Origin: Streptomyces sp. NBC_01707
GTDB taxonomy: Bacteria > Actinomycetota > Actinomycetes > Streptomycetales > Streptomycetaceae
DNA length: 64,000 nucleotides
NCBI RefSeq assembly: GCF_041438805.1
Contig: NZ_CP109190.1
Span: 6,572,001 to 6,636,000 of the forward strand
Direction of reading: 5' to 3'
The position numbers and the translations under genes are program-made. This document shows, piece after piece, positions 17,970-25,622 of this stretch (within the stretch, counting starts at the first letter, position 1; the number at the start of each line of letters is the position of its first letter). Under the pieces are notes generated by a model that saw only the letters and a program-made list of their open reading frames with translations, did not search any database and had not been told where the DNA came from.

Positions 17970-19376
17970 TCAGGCCCGTCGCCGGTCCCGCAGCTCCCGC
18001 GCCCCCGCGACGAGCAGCACCAGACCCGTCGCCCCCGCCGACCACAGCACCTGCGGGCGCGCCGCGTCATCGGTCAGCATCAGCACCAGTACGGCCACGA
18101 GCGCGGCCAGCGTCACCCAGGTCAGCCACGGGAAGCACCACATCCGCAAGGTCAGCGCCTCGGGCGCCTCGCGCTCCAGCCGGCGGCGCAGCCGCAGCTG
18201 CGACGCGGCGATCAGCCCCCAGACGAACAGCAGCACCGCGCCCACCGAGTTGAGCAGATAGAGGAAGACGGAGTCGGGCCACTTCAGATTGAGCAGTACG
18301 GAGACGAAGCCGAAGGCGACCGATGCGAGGACCGCCCGCCGCGGCACCCCGCCCCCGCCACCGCTCCCCGACACCTTGAGCAGTCCGCGGGGCCCCTCGC
18401 CGCGCTCGGCCAGCGAGAAGACCATCCGGGACGCGCCGTAGAGATTGGCGTTCAGCGCGGAGAGCAGCGCCACGAACACCACGATGTTCATGATCTGCCC
18501 GGCCGACGGCACCCCGATCGCGTCCAGGACCTTGACGTACGGACTCAGTCCGGCCTGCTGCGCGGTCCAGGGCAGCACCGTGACGATCACCAGCATCGAG
18601 CCGACGTAGAAGAAGAGGATCCGCACGACCGCGCTGCGCACCGCACGTCCCACCGCGCGCGCCGGGTCGTCGGTCTCGGCCGCAGCGATCGTCACGACCT
18701 CCAGGCCGCCGAACGCGAAGACGACGGTCAGCACGCCCGAGACGACGCCGCCCCAGCCGTTCGGCAGGAAGCCGCCCTGCCCGGTGAGATCGGTCAGCCC
18801 GACCGGATCGGTGTCCGGGAGCAGACCGAACACGGCGAGCAGCCCGAGCACCAGGAAGCTCACGATCGCGGCGACCTTGAGAGCGGCGAACCAGAACTCG
18901 AACTCGCCGAAGTTCTTCACCGCGGTCAGATTCGTGACGGTGAACACCACCATGAACGCCAGCACCCACGCCCACTGGTCCACGCCCGGCACCCAGCCGT
19001 GGGCGATCTGCGCGGCGGCCGTCGCCTCCACGGCGAGGACGACCACCAGCAGGAACCAGTAGAGCCATCCCACACTGAACCCGGCCCAGCGACCGAGCGC
19101 CCGCTCGGCATGGACGGAGAAGGCGCCGGAGGCAGGTATCGCGGCCGACATCTCGCCGAGCATCCGCATCACCAGCATCGCGAGCGCGCCGGCGATCAGA
19201 TACGACACGACGATGCCCGGCCCGGCGACCGCGATCCCGGCGCCCGAACCGACGAAGAGTCCGGCGCCGATCACCCCGCCCAGGCCGAGCATGGTCAGAT
19301 GGCGCTGCTTCAGTCCGTGCGAGAGCGGTTCCTGCTGCGTGGGGGGAGGGGCGTCGTGCATGGGGGTGCGGGTCAC
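17970..19376 (-). CDS. Amino acid permease (APC superfamily), paralog 2
   Basis: 468 residues, about 12 transmembrane helices, highly similar to its neighbour: HGLKQRHLTMLGLGGVIGAG, MRMLGEMSA and NFGEFEFWFA are shared. The glycine-rich loop SGSGGGGGVPRRA in the middle is distinctive. The GTG at 19376 is used because the frame opens there; an ATG five codons later is possible. A GTCTC-N7-GAGAC palindrome 28 nt upstream may be its operator. Divergent from bioY with a 246-nt shared control region. Confidence 0.9.
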   Translation of the reverse strand: MTRTPMHDAPPPTQQEPLSHGLKQRHLTMLGLGGVIGAGLFVGSGAGIAVAGPGIVVSYLIAGALAMLVMRMLGEMSAAIPASGAFSVHAERALGRWAGFSVGWLYWFLLVVVLAVEATAAAQIAHGWVPGVDQWAWVLAFMVVFTVTNLTAVKNFGEFEFWFAALKVAAIVSFLVLGLLAVFGLLPDTDPVGLTDLTGQGGFLPNGWGGVVSGVLTVVFAFGGLEVVTIAAAETDDPARAVGRAVRSAVVRILFFYVGSMLVIVTVLPWTAQQAGLSPYVKVLDAIGVPSAGQIMNIVVFVALLSALNANLYGASRMVFSLAERGEGPRGLLKVSGSGGGGGVPRRAVLASVAFGFVSVLLNLKWPDSVFLYLLNSVGAVLLFVWGLIAASQLRLRRRLEREAPEALTLRMWCFPWLTWVTLAALVAVLVLMLTDDAARPQVLWSAGATGLVLLVAGARELRDRRRA

Positions 19377-19403
19377 TCTCGGATAATTTATGGGGAACCT
19401 ACA

Positions 19404-19420
19404 GTCTCACGCTGCGAGAC
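19404..19420. promoter_or_regulatory. Candidate operator GTCTC-N7-GAGAC
   Basis: A 5-7-5 inverted repeat centred about 36 nt upstream of the permease start. The binding protein is unknown; IclR-type or other amino-acid regulators are possible but not shown. Confidence 0.45.
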
Positions 19421-19556
19421 GCGCCCCCTCGGGCACCCCCTCCAGGCCCCCACCTCAGTGACAAGCATCACGCCGTCACATGATTGTGTGGCGGTCTTTG
19501 TGCGAATCCCACCAACCCGCCAACCGCCGCTTTGTGGGCGGCTGATGGTGATCGAG

Positions 19557-19576
19557 CGTTAACCCGTGGGTTAACG
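19557..19576. promoter_or_regulatory. Perfect 20-bp palindrome upstream of bioY
   Basis: CGTTAACCC-GT-GGGTTAACG is a perfect 9-2-9 inverted repeat, 46 nt before the bioY ATG. A biotin-responsive repressor (BioQ or another TetR-type protein) is the obvious candidate; the regulator gene is not in the window. Confidence 0.75.
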
Positions 19577-19622
19577 TCAGCCTCAGTCTGTCCCCACCTG
19601 CCCTCACCACCGCGGAGTCCCG

Positions 19623-20216
19623 ATGAGCACTGCTGCCGCCCCCGTCCGTACCGGAGCGGTCCTCGCCGACCTGCTGCCCGCCGTCAGGCACCGTTACGCC
19701 GTCGACACGGCCCTGGTCGTCGGTGGCGCCGCGCTCACCGGCATCGCCGCCCAGATCGCCGTCCCGATCCCCGGCTCCCCGGTCCCCGTCACCGGCCAGA
19801 CCTTCGCCGCGCTCCTCGTCGGCACCGCGCTCGGCGCGCGCCGCGGCTTCCTCTCCCTCGCGGTGTACGCGCTCGTCGGCATGGCGGGCATGCCGTGGTT
19901 CGCCGGCGGCAGCTCCGGCGCGGGCGGCGCCTCGTTCGGTTACGTCCTCGGCATGCTCCTCGCCGCCACCGTGGTCGGCGATCTCGCCCGCCGCGGCGGC
20001 GACCGCTCCGTGCTGCGCACCGCCGGCACCATGGTGCTCGGCTCCGCGATCATCTACGCCGTCGGTGTCCCGTACCTCGCACTGTCCACCGGCATGTCGG
20101 CGAGCGCCGCGATCGCCGCCGGCCTGGTGCCCTTCCTGCTCGGTGACGCGCTGAAGGCGGCGCTGGCGATGGGCGCGCTGCCCGCAGCCTGGAAGCTCGT
20201 CGGCCGCCGCGGCTGA
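19623..20216 (+). CDS. bioY: Biotin transporter substrate-binding subunit BioY (ECF type)
   Basis: 197-residue membrane protein with six predicted helices. The loop VPIPGSPVPVTGQTFAALLVG is the conserved BioY signature, followed by GARRGFLSLAVY and GMAGMPWFAGG. BioY binds biotin with high affinity and works with the shared ECF ATPases and EcfT, or alone at lower capacity; no ATPase genes are adjacent. The ATG at 19623 has a GGAG ribosome site. The perfect palindrome upstream suggests biotin-dependent repression. Genes on both sides are amino acid permeases, so it is probably a single-gene unit. Confidence 0.9.
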   Translation: MSTAAAPVRTGAVLADLLPAVRHRYAVDTALVVGGAALTGIAAQIAVPIPGSPVPVTGQTFAALLVGTALGARRGFLSLAVYALVGMAGMPWFAGGSSGAGGASFGYVLGMLLAATVVGDLARRGGDRSVLRTAGTMVLGSAIIYAVGVPYLALSTGMSASAAIAAGLVPFLLGDALKAALAMGALPAAWKLVGRRG

Positions 20217-20384
20217 CGGAGGCTCACGCGCCTCACGCGCTTTCGTGAACCGTTCCGAAGAGGCTCGCCGGGTCGCACTGCGACACCAGACCGGCGGGCC
20301 TCTTCCGTGCGCGCTCGTCGTGGTGCTTCGGTGCGGTCCCCGTCGCCCGACGAGAAGTCCGGCGGCCGGCCCACGGACGGTGGC

Positions 20385-20576
20385 TCAGGGCACCGGACAC
20401 CCGCGCGTACAGCTCCCGTACCGCCGCGTCACGTCCGTACCGTCGAGCAGCGACAGCAGCCGCACCGGACAGGCGGCGCCGCGGTTCGGCACGGCATGGG
20501 TCACCGCGGGCACCGCGGCCGGCGGCCCGACCGGCTGATCCGTACCACCGTCATCGTCGACCGGTGCGTTCGGCAT
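20385..20576 (-). CDS. Possible short ORF, cysteine-containing, unknown
   Basis: 63 codons with strong G/C preference at third positions, in an otherwise geneless 620-nt stretch between bioY and permease 3. The C-terminal part reads ACPVRLLSLLDGTDV then RRYGSCTRGCPVP, with three cysteines. The ATG has only a weak GGA upstream. It could be the degenerate end of a former longer gene; the frame is open upstream to 20813. No family is recognised. Confidence 0.25.
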   Translation of the reverse strand: MPNAPVDDDGGTDQPVGPPAAVPAVTHAVPNRGAACPVRLLSLLDGTDVTRRYGSCTRGCPVP

Positions 20577-20608
20577 CGCGCTGTCCGTGCCCGGCGGTGT
20601 ACACGACA

Positions 20609-20657
20609 GCGGCCCGGACCTTGTCGGCATCGGTGATGCCGACAAGGTCCGGGCCGC
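20609..20657. terminator. 23-bp perfect hairpin
   Basis: Arms 20609-20631 and 20635-20657 pair perfectly around a 3-nt loop. It is 183 nt past the stop of permease 3 and faces bioY from the other side, so a bidirectional terminator is likely. Confidence 0.65.
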
Positions 20658-20839
20658 AACGTGGAACCTGTCCGGAACCCGGCCAGTGCCTCCGCATGTC
20701 CGGGGTCGCCGGGGGCGGAGGGTGATCCGGGCGGACAGTTGGTGGTACTCGGGGAGGCGCTCTCCGTTCGCGCGGTGTGCGGCAGGAGGGAGCCTCCCCG
20801 GTGCACCTGACATCGACCGTCAGGTGGGGAAGGGCTCGA

Positions 20840-22309
20840 TCAGGCGTCGGCGGACGCGTCCGCCGTGACCGCGGCCGCTCCGGCCCTGCGCTGACGGACG
20901 TCACGCACCAGCGAGATCGCCACCACGATCGCCGCGACGAGCAGCGAGAGCAGCACCTGCTCACGTCCGCTGTCGTCGGTCAGCATGTAGACCAGCACGA
21001 ACGAGATCATGGCGATCGTCGCCCAGGTCAGGTACGGGAAGAGCCACATCCGCACGACCAGCTTCTCCGGCGACTCGCGCAGGATGATGCCGCGCATCCG
21101 CAGCTGGGTGAAGCAGATGACCAGCCAGACGAACAGGGCGACGGCACCGGAGGAGTTCAGCAGGAACTGGAAGACGGTGTCCGGCCACTGGTAGTTGAAG
21201 AACACGGCGACGAAACCGAAGACGACGGAGGACAGGATGGCCGCCCGCGGCACGCCCCGCTTGTTCGTCCGGGCGAACGCCTTCGGCGCGTCACCGCGCT
21301 CGCCGAGCGAGAACGCCATCCGCGAGGCCGTGTAGAGGCCGGAGTTGAGGCAGGACAGCACGGCCGTCAGCACGATGACGTCCATCACCTGTCCGGCGTG
21401 CGGAATGCCGATCGAGTTCAGGGCGGCGACATAGCTGCCGTCCTTGAGGATCGACGCGTCGTTCCACGGCAGCAGGGTCAGCACGATGAAGATCGAGCCC
21501 AGGTAGAAGACGGCGATCCGCCAGATCACGCTGTTGGTGGCCTTCTGGACGGCGCGCTGCGGGTTCTCCGACTCGCCGGCCGCCAGCGTCACGATCTCGC
21601 TGCCCATGAAGGAGAAGACGACCATGAGCACACCGGTGAGGATGGCACCCGGGCCGTGGGGGAAGAAGCCGCCGCTGTCGGTGAGATGGGCGAGCCCCGA
21701 CCCCGGGTTGTCCGAACCGGGCAGCAGTCCGAAGACGGCGAGCAACCCGACGACCACGAACGCGGCGATCGCCACGACCTTGATCCCGGCGAACCAGAAC
21801 TCGAACTCTCCGTACGAACTGACCGAGACCAGGTTCGTCGCGGTGAGCACCACCATGACGATCAGCGCCCATGCCCACTGCGGGACGCCCGGTACCCAGC
21901 CCTCCAGGATCTTGGCACCCGCCGTGGCTTCGACGGCGAGCACCACGACCCAGAAGAACCAGTACAGCCAGCCGATCGAGAAGCCGGCCCAGCGGCCGAG
22001 GGCGTGGTCGGCGTAGGCGGAGAAGGAGCCCGAGCTGGGCCGGGCCGCGGCCATCTCGCCGAGCATCCGCATCACGAAGACGACCATGAGGCCGACCAGC
22101 GCGTACGAGAGCAGAATGGCGGGTCCCGCGGCGGCGATACCGGCACCGGAACCCACGAAGAGGCCCGCGCCGATCACTCCGCCGATGGCGATCATCGAGA
22201 GGTGACGGTTCTTGAGACCGGCCTGGAGCCCGTCCGAGGAGCCCGGCTTGTCCGCCCGGCCCGGCTCGCCGGGCTGGTGGCCCGGCCCTGCCAGAGTCGT
22301 TTGCGTCAT
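20840..22309 (-). CDS. Amino acid permease (APC superfamily), paralog 3
   Basis: 489 residues, about 12 transmembrane helices, sharing the AGLKNRHLSMIAIGGVIGAG entry and MRMLGEMAA with the other two paralogs. The GSEIVTLAAGESENP loop in the middle is close to GabP/proline-specific permeases. The start ATG at 22309 is preceded by AAGGA at 8 nt; the longer frame up to 22666 would run into rpiB on the other strand. Upstream lie tandem 12-bp direct repeats that may bind an activator. The C-terminus ends in an alanine-rich cytoplasmic tail. Confidence 0.9.
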   Translation of the reverse strand: MTQTTLAGPGHQPGEPGRADKPGSSDGLQAGLKNRHLSMIAIGGVIGAGLFVGSGAGIAAAGPAILLSYALVGLMVVFVMRMLGEMAAARPSSGSFSAYADHALGRWAGFSIGWLYWFFWVVVLAVEATAGAKILEGWVPGVPQWAWALIVMVVLTATNLVSVSSYGEFEFWFAGIKVVAIAAFVVVGLLAVFGLLPGSDNPGSGLAHLTDSGGFFPHGPGAILTGVLMVVFSFMGSEIVTLAAGESENPQRAVQKATNSVIWRIAVFYLGSIFIVLTLLPWNDASILKDGSYVAALNSIGIPHAGQVMDVIVLTAVLSCLNSGLYTASRMAFSLGERGDAPKAFARTNKRGVPRAAILSSVVFGFVAVFFNYQWPDTVFQFLLNSSGAVALFVWLVICFTQLRMRGIILRESPEKLVVRMWLFPYLTWATIAMISFVLVYMLTDDSGREQVLLSLLVAAIVVAISLVRDVRQRRAGAAAVTADASADA

Positions 22310-22423
22310 GGATCGAATCCTTACGTTCTGGATCACTCGGTTCCGTGGCTGTGCCGCTGCACGGTGGTGGGCGGCGAGTCCCAGGCATTGAAGCCGCAGA
22401 ACCCTGGAAGCGGAACCCCCTCT

Positions 22424-22492
22424 TCCGGATCGTTGTCCGGATCGTTGCCGGTGTGGGTTTTCGCACACACGCTCCGCACAAGGGCTCCGCAC
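22424..22492. repeat. Two sets of short direct repeats in the permease 3 / rpiB control region
   Basis: TCCGGATCGTTG occurs twice in perfect tandem (22424-22435, 22436-22447). GCTCCGCAC occurs twice 13 bp apart (22471-22479, 22484-22492). Both sets lie in the 250-nt gap between the divergent genes. Regular spacing suggests cooperative protein binding. Confidence 0.5.
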
Positions 22493-22547
22493 GGGGTAGG
22501 CCCGGAGGGTCCCGACCCCGATGACGGCTACCCCGTGATCCGCATGC

Positions 22548-22553
22548 CACACT
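22548..22553 (+). promoter_or_regulatory. Candidate -10 box of rpiB, leaderless layout
   Basis: CACACT ends 6 nt before the rpiB ATG, and no Shine-Dalgarno sequence precedes the start. It lacks the T of the usual TANNNT, so this is the weakest of the series. Confidence 0.3.
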
Positions 22554-22559
22554 CGACCC

Positions 22560-23048
22560 ATGCGCGTGTACCTCGGCTCAGACCATGCCGGTTTCGAACT
22601 CAAGAACCACCTCGTCGAGTGGCTCACGGCCCAGGGCCACGAAGCCGTCGACTGTGGCCCCCACATCTACGACGCCCAGGACGACTACCCGCCGTTCTGC
22701 CTGCGCGCCGCCGAGAGGACGGCCGCGGACGCGGGCAGCCTCGGCATCGTGATCGGTGGCTCCGGCAACGGCGAGCAGATGGCCGCCAACAAGGTGAAGG
22801 GCGTACGTGCCGCACTCGCCTGGAGCGAGCAGACCGCCGCTCTCGGCCGCGAGCACAACGACGCCAATGTGGTGGCCATCGGTGGCCGCATGCACACCGT
22901 GGAGGAGTCGACGAAGTTCGTCGAGATCTTCCTCGCCACGCCGTACTCGGGTGAGGAGCGTCACACCCGCCGCATCGCGATGCTGACCGCCTACGAGGCG
23001 ACGGGCGAGCTTCCCCCGATCCCGGCCCACCACCCGCAGCAGGGCTGA
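22560..23048 (+). CDS. rpiB: Ribose-5-phosphate isomerase B
   Basis: 162 residues of the RpiB/LacAB family, interconverting ribose 5-phosphate and ribulose 5-phosphate in the pentose phosphate pathway. The opening YLGSDHAGFELK (phosphate-binding D8, H9) and GGSGNGEQMAANKVKG are signature stretches. The catalytic cysteine of the E. coli type is not at the usual place, in keeping with the actinobacterial subtype that uses glutamate. Starts directly at the ATG with no clear ribosome site. The Nei-type glycosylase gene follows 82 nt downstream. Confidence 0.95.
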   Translation: MRVYLGSDHAGFELKNHLVEWLTAQGHEAVDCGPHIYDAQDDYPPFCLRAAERTAADAGSLGIVIGGSGNGEQMAANKVKGVRAALAWSEQTAALGREHNDANVVAIGGRMHTVEESTKFVEIFLATPYSGEERHTRRIAMLTAYEATGELPPIPAHHPQQG

Positions 23049-23130
23049 CCGCCCTGCCCCCCGTGCCGCCGGCCCGCCCGGCGGCACAGCCATTTCCCCG
23101 TATCCCACGTGACTCAGGAGAGCCGCCACC

Positions 23131-23940
23131 GTGCCCGAGGGACACACGATCCATCGCCTGGCCGCGGACCACCGCGACCGGTTCGTGGGTGGGCCGGTGC
23201 GGGTCAGCAGCCCGCAGGGCAGGTTCTCGGACAGTGCGGCGCTCCTCGACGGCCGTGCGTTCACCGGCGTCGACGCGCACGGCAAGCACCTGTTCCTCGG
23301 CTTCGAGGACGCCGGATGGATCCACATCCACCTCGGCCTGTTCGGCAAGCTCCACTTCGGTACGACACCCGTTCCGCCGCCCACGGACACCGTCCGTCTG
23401 CGCCTGGCCAACGACGACCACCACGCGGACCTGCGCGGACCGACCACCTGCGCCCTCATCACGGAACCCGAGAAGCGCGCGATACACGACCGGCTGGGCC
23501 CGGACCCGCTGCGGGCCGACGAGGACGGCGAACGCGCCTGGCGGCGGATCTCGCGCAGCCGCATCACGGTGGCCGCGCTGCTGATGGACCAGAAGGTCAT
23601 CGCGGGCGTCGGCAACGTCTACCGGGCGGAGGTCCTGTTCCGGCACGGCATCGACCCGTACCGCCAGGGCAAGGACCTCACCCGTGCGGAGTGGGACGCG
23701 ATCTGGGCGGACCTGGTGACACTGATGCGTGCGGGCGTACGGAACAACCGGATCGACACGGTGCGTCCGGAGCACATGCCGGAGGCGATGGGGCGGGCGC
23801 CGCGGGTGGACGACCACGGGGGCGAGGTGTACGTGTACCGGCGGGCTCGGCAGGGGTGCCACATATGCGGCACGGAGATCCGCGCGGCGGACCTGGCGGC
23901 CCGCAACCTCTTCTGGTGTCCGACCTGCCAGCGCGCCTAA
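23131..23940 (+). CDS. Fpg/Nei-family DNA glycosylase (endonuclease VIII-like)
   Basis: 269 residues that excise oxidised bases and nick the abasic site. It begins with PEGHTIHR: P2 is the nucleophile and E3 the proton donor, and the GHTIHR form is typical of the actinobacterial Nei2 branch. K-H-L-F in DAHGKHLFLGF supplies the beta-hairpin lysine; DQKVIAGVGNVYRAE is the helix-two-turns-helix. The C-terminal zinc finger has CHIC and CPTC pairs. GTG start with GGAG upstream. A MITE-like repeat begins at the base after the stop codon. Confidence 0.9.
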   Translation: MPEGHTIHRLAADHRDRFVGGPVRVSSPQGRFSDSAALLDGRAFTGVDAHGKHLFLGFEDAGWIHIHLGLFGKLHFGTTPVPPPTDTVRLRLANDDHHADLRGPTTCALITEPEKRAIHDRLGPDPLRADEDGERAWRRISRSRITVAALLMDQKVIAGVGNVYRAEVLFRHGIDPYRQGKDLTRAEWDAIWADLVTLMRAGVRNNRIDTVRPEHMPEAMGRAPRVDDHGGEVYVYRRARQGCHICGTEIRAADLAARNLFWCPTCQRA

Positions 23941-24100
23941 GGGCTGTCCGGTGATCCCTGGCGGGCGCACGACGACAGCTACGGCACCTCGCCGCCTCGT
24001 CGGAACGCCCGAATACGTCCAGTCCGACGACGCCCCTCCGCCTTGCGATGCACCGCATCCGACGCCGCGCGCTGATCCACCAGCGACTACGGGACAGCCC
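23941..24100 (-). repeat. MITE-like dispersed repeat, copy 1
   Basis: 160 bp bounded by GGGCTGTCC and GGACAGCCC terminal inverted repeats. Read on the minus strand it matches copy 2 at 40015-40174 at roughly four of five positions, including a 44-bp identical core. It has no coding capacity of its own and starts right after the TAA of the Nei-type gene. Non-autonomous elements with GGGCTGTCC ends are known in Streptomyces genomes. Confidence 0.8.
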
Positions 24101-24281
24101 TTGGCAGCGCGTCCGCACGCCGGACGCGCTTGATCCTGCGCTCCGGCGCGCATTCCGCACCGCCCCGAACGTCCTCGATCGCCCGGCGGGCTCAATTTCC
24201 CCGCCCGCAGGTGCCCTTCAGGGCCGCGTGCCCCCTCCTGGCCCGAAACGTCCGCCGGCGCCCCGTCAACGTCACTTCCCG

Positions 24282-25517
24282 CTAGAACCCCCGCGGAAGC
24301 CAAGGCTCCACCATGCCCGAGAACGCCGACGCCGCCTCCGCCACCGCACCCGTCCGCAGCTCCTGTACCCGCCCGGCCCGCGCCAGTGAGACCAGCGATT
24401 CGCCGCCCAGGTACACCGTCCCCAGCTCCCTTACGGAGAGCGCCAGATCCGCCGGGTCATCCGTCCGCTTGCACGACGCGCCGCCCTTCGTGTCGGCCGT
24501 GAGCCGCCAACGCCCCGCGTTCCACGGGCAGAACGCGTCCTCGACCTCGAACACCACGTCCACCGACGCCCGGTACGCCCGCGCCTCCAGCGCCGCGCCG
24601 AGCTCCACCAGCCGTACGTACAGCGAGTCGCGCAGCTTGATGTTGCACCGGCGTACGTCCGAGACGAGATGCAGAACCGCATCGTCGACCGGCCGGTTCC
24701 GTGCCTCGACCGTCGACGTCAGGTCGATCTCGAAGAGGAACCGCCACAGCGCCGCGTACGCCGCAGGGTCCAGCGCCGACAGGTCGTCCACGGCGATCCG
24801 GCCCTTGGGGCCCGCGGTGTCCCAGTCCGGCTTGATGCGGAACGTCGAGTACCCGACGACCTCACCCGCCCGCTCGGCCAGCAGGCACTGCAGCGGCGAC
24901 GCCCCCCGTCGCGCGCTCGCCGGGTCGAGCAGAGCCCGCCGTTCCCAGCCGGGCCCGTGCGCAGGCGTCCCCGGCCGCCCCGCCACCAGCCGCTCGTACA
25001 CGCCCTCGCACGCAGTGGTCGCCTCGTCCGGCCTGGCGTACCGCAGACGTACCTCGTCCGTGCCGTCCGGCACCGTCAGCCGCACCCGGTCCGTGTCGAT
25101 CTCCAGGGACATCTGCCTCGTGGCGGACCCGTACCCGAACCGGCCGTAGATCGCGGGCTCCGAGGCCGTCAGCACGGCGAGGGGTTCACCCAGTGCCCGC
25201 ACGTCGTCGAGTTGACGCCGCATCATCGAGGTCAGCAGGCCGCGCCTGCGGTGCGTGGACGCGACACTCACCATCGTCACGCCGGCCGCGGGCACCAGGG
25301 CGCCGCCGGGCACCGCCAGCCGGAAGCTGAAGGCCCCCGCCGTGCCGACCACGTCCGGGCCGTCCCAGATGCCGATCGACCGCTCGTGCTCGGTCAGCGC
25401 CTCCCAGAGCTCGCGCTCCTCCGGAGAGTCGGCGACGACTCCGCCGAACGCGAGCTCCAGGCTCCCGAACCATTCGTTCCATTCGGACGGACGCAACACC
25501 CGCAGCTGAGTAGTCAT
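24282..25517 (-). CDS. Eis-like GNAT N-acetyltransferase
   Basis: 411 residues with two tandem GNAT-like domains and a C-terminal SCP2-like domain, the Eis (enhanced intracellular survival) layout. Acetyl-CoA loop: VASTHRRRGLLTSMM (about 85-99). The tyrosine in EPAIYGRFGYG corresponds to the catalytic acid, and the last residue is phenylalanine, matching the Eis mechanism in which the C-terminal carboxylate acts as the base. Mycobacterial Eis multi-acetylates aminoglycosides; Streptomyces homologs accept various amines. No ribosome site is evident. It ends about 180 nt from the MITE copy. Confidence 0.85.
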   Translation of the reverse strand: MTTQLRVLRPSEWNEWFGSLELAFGGVVADSPEERELWEALTEHERSIGIWDGPDVVGTAGAFSFRLAVPGGALVPAAGVTMVSVASTHRRRGLLTSMMRRQLDDVRALGEPLAVLTASEPAIYGRFGYGSATRQMSLEIDTDRVRLTVPDGTDEVRLRYARPDEATTACEGVYERLVAGRPGTPAHGPGWERRALLDPASARRGASPLQCLLAERAGEVVGYSTFRIKPDWDTAGPKGRIAVDDLSALDPAAYAALWRFLFEIDLTSTVEARNRPVDDAVLHLVSDVRRCNIKLRDSLYVRLVELGAALEARAYRASVDVVFEVEDAFCPWNAGRWRLTADTKGGASCKRTDDPADLALSVRELGTVYLGGESLVSLARAGRVQELRTGAVAEAASAFSGMVEPWLPRGF

Positions 25518-25609
25518 ATGCCATGCCTACCAGGGGTACGGCAGACGGGCGACCCGTTTTCGAACGCATTGTCACAGGGGTCCCCCTGCACCCGAGGCGC
25601 TCGTGTGGA

Positions 25610-25615
25610 TAAGGT
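25610..25615 (+). promoter_or_regulatory. Candidate -10 box of the SpoIIE-type gene, leaderless layout
   Basis: TAAGGT ends 7 nt before the ATG at 25623; there is no separate ribosome-binding site. Confidence 0.4.
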
Positions 25616-25622
25616 CCCCGCA

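Noticed and set aside
23941..24100. Insertion sequence
   Set aside because: Only 160 bp and no transposase frame; at most a non-autonomous element.
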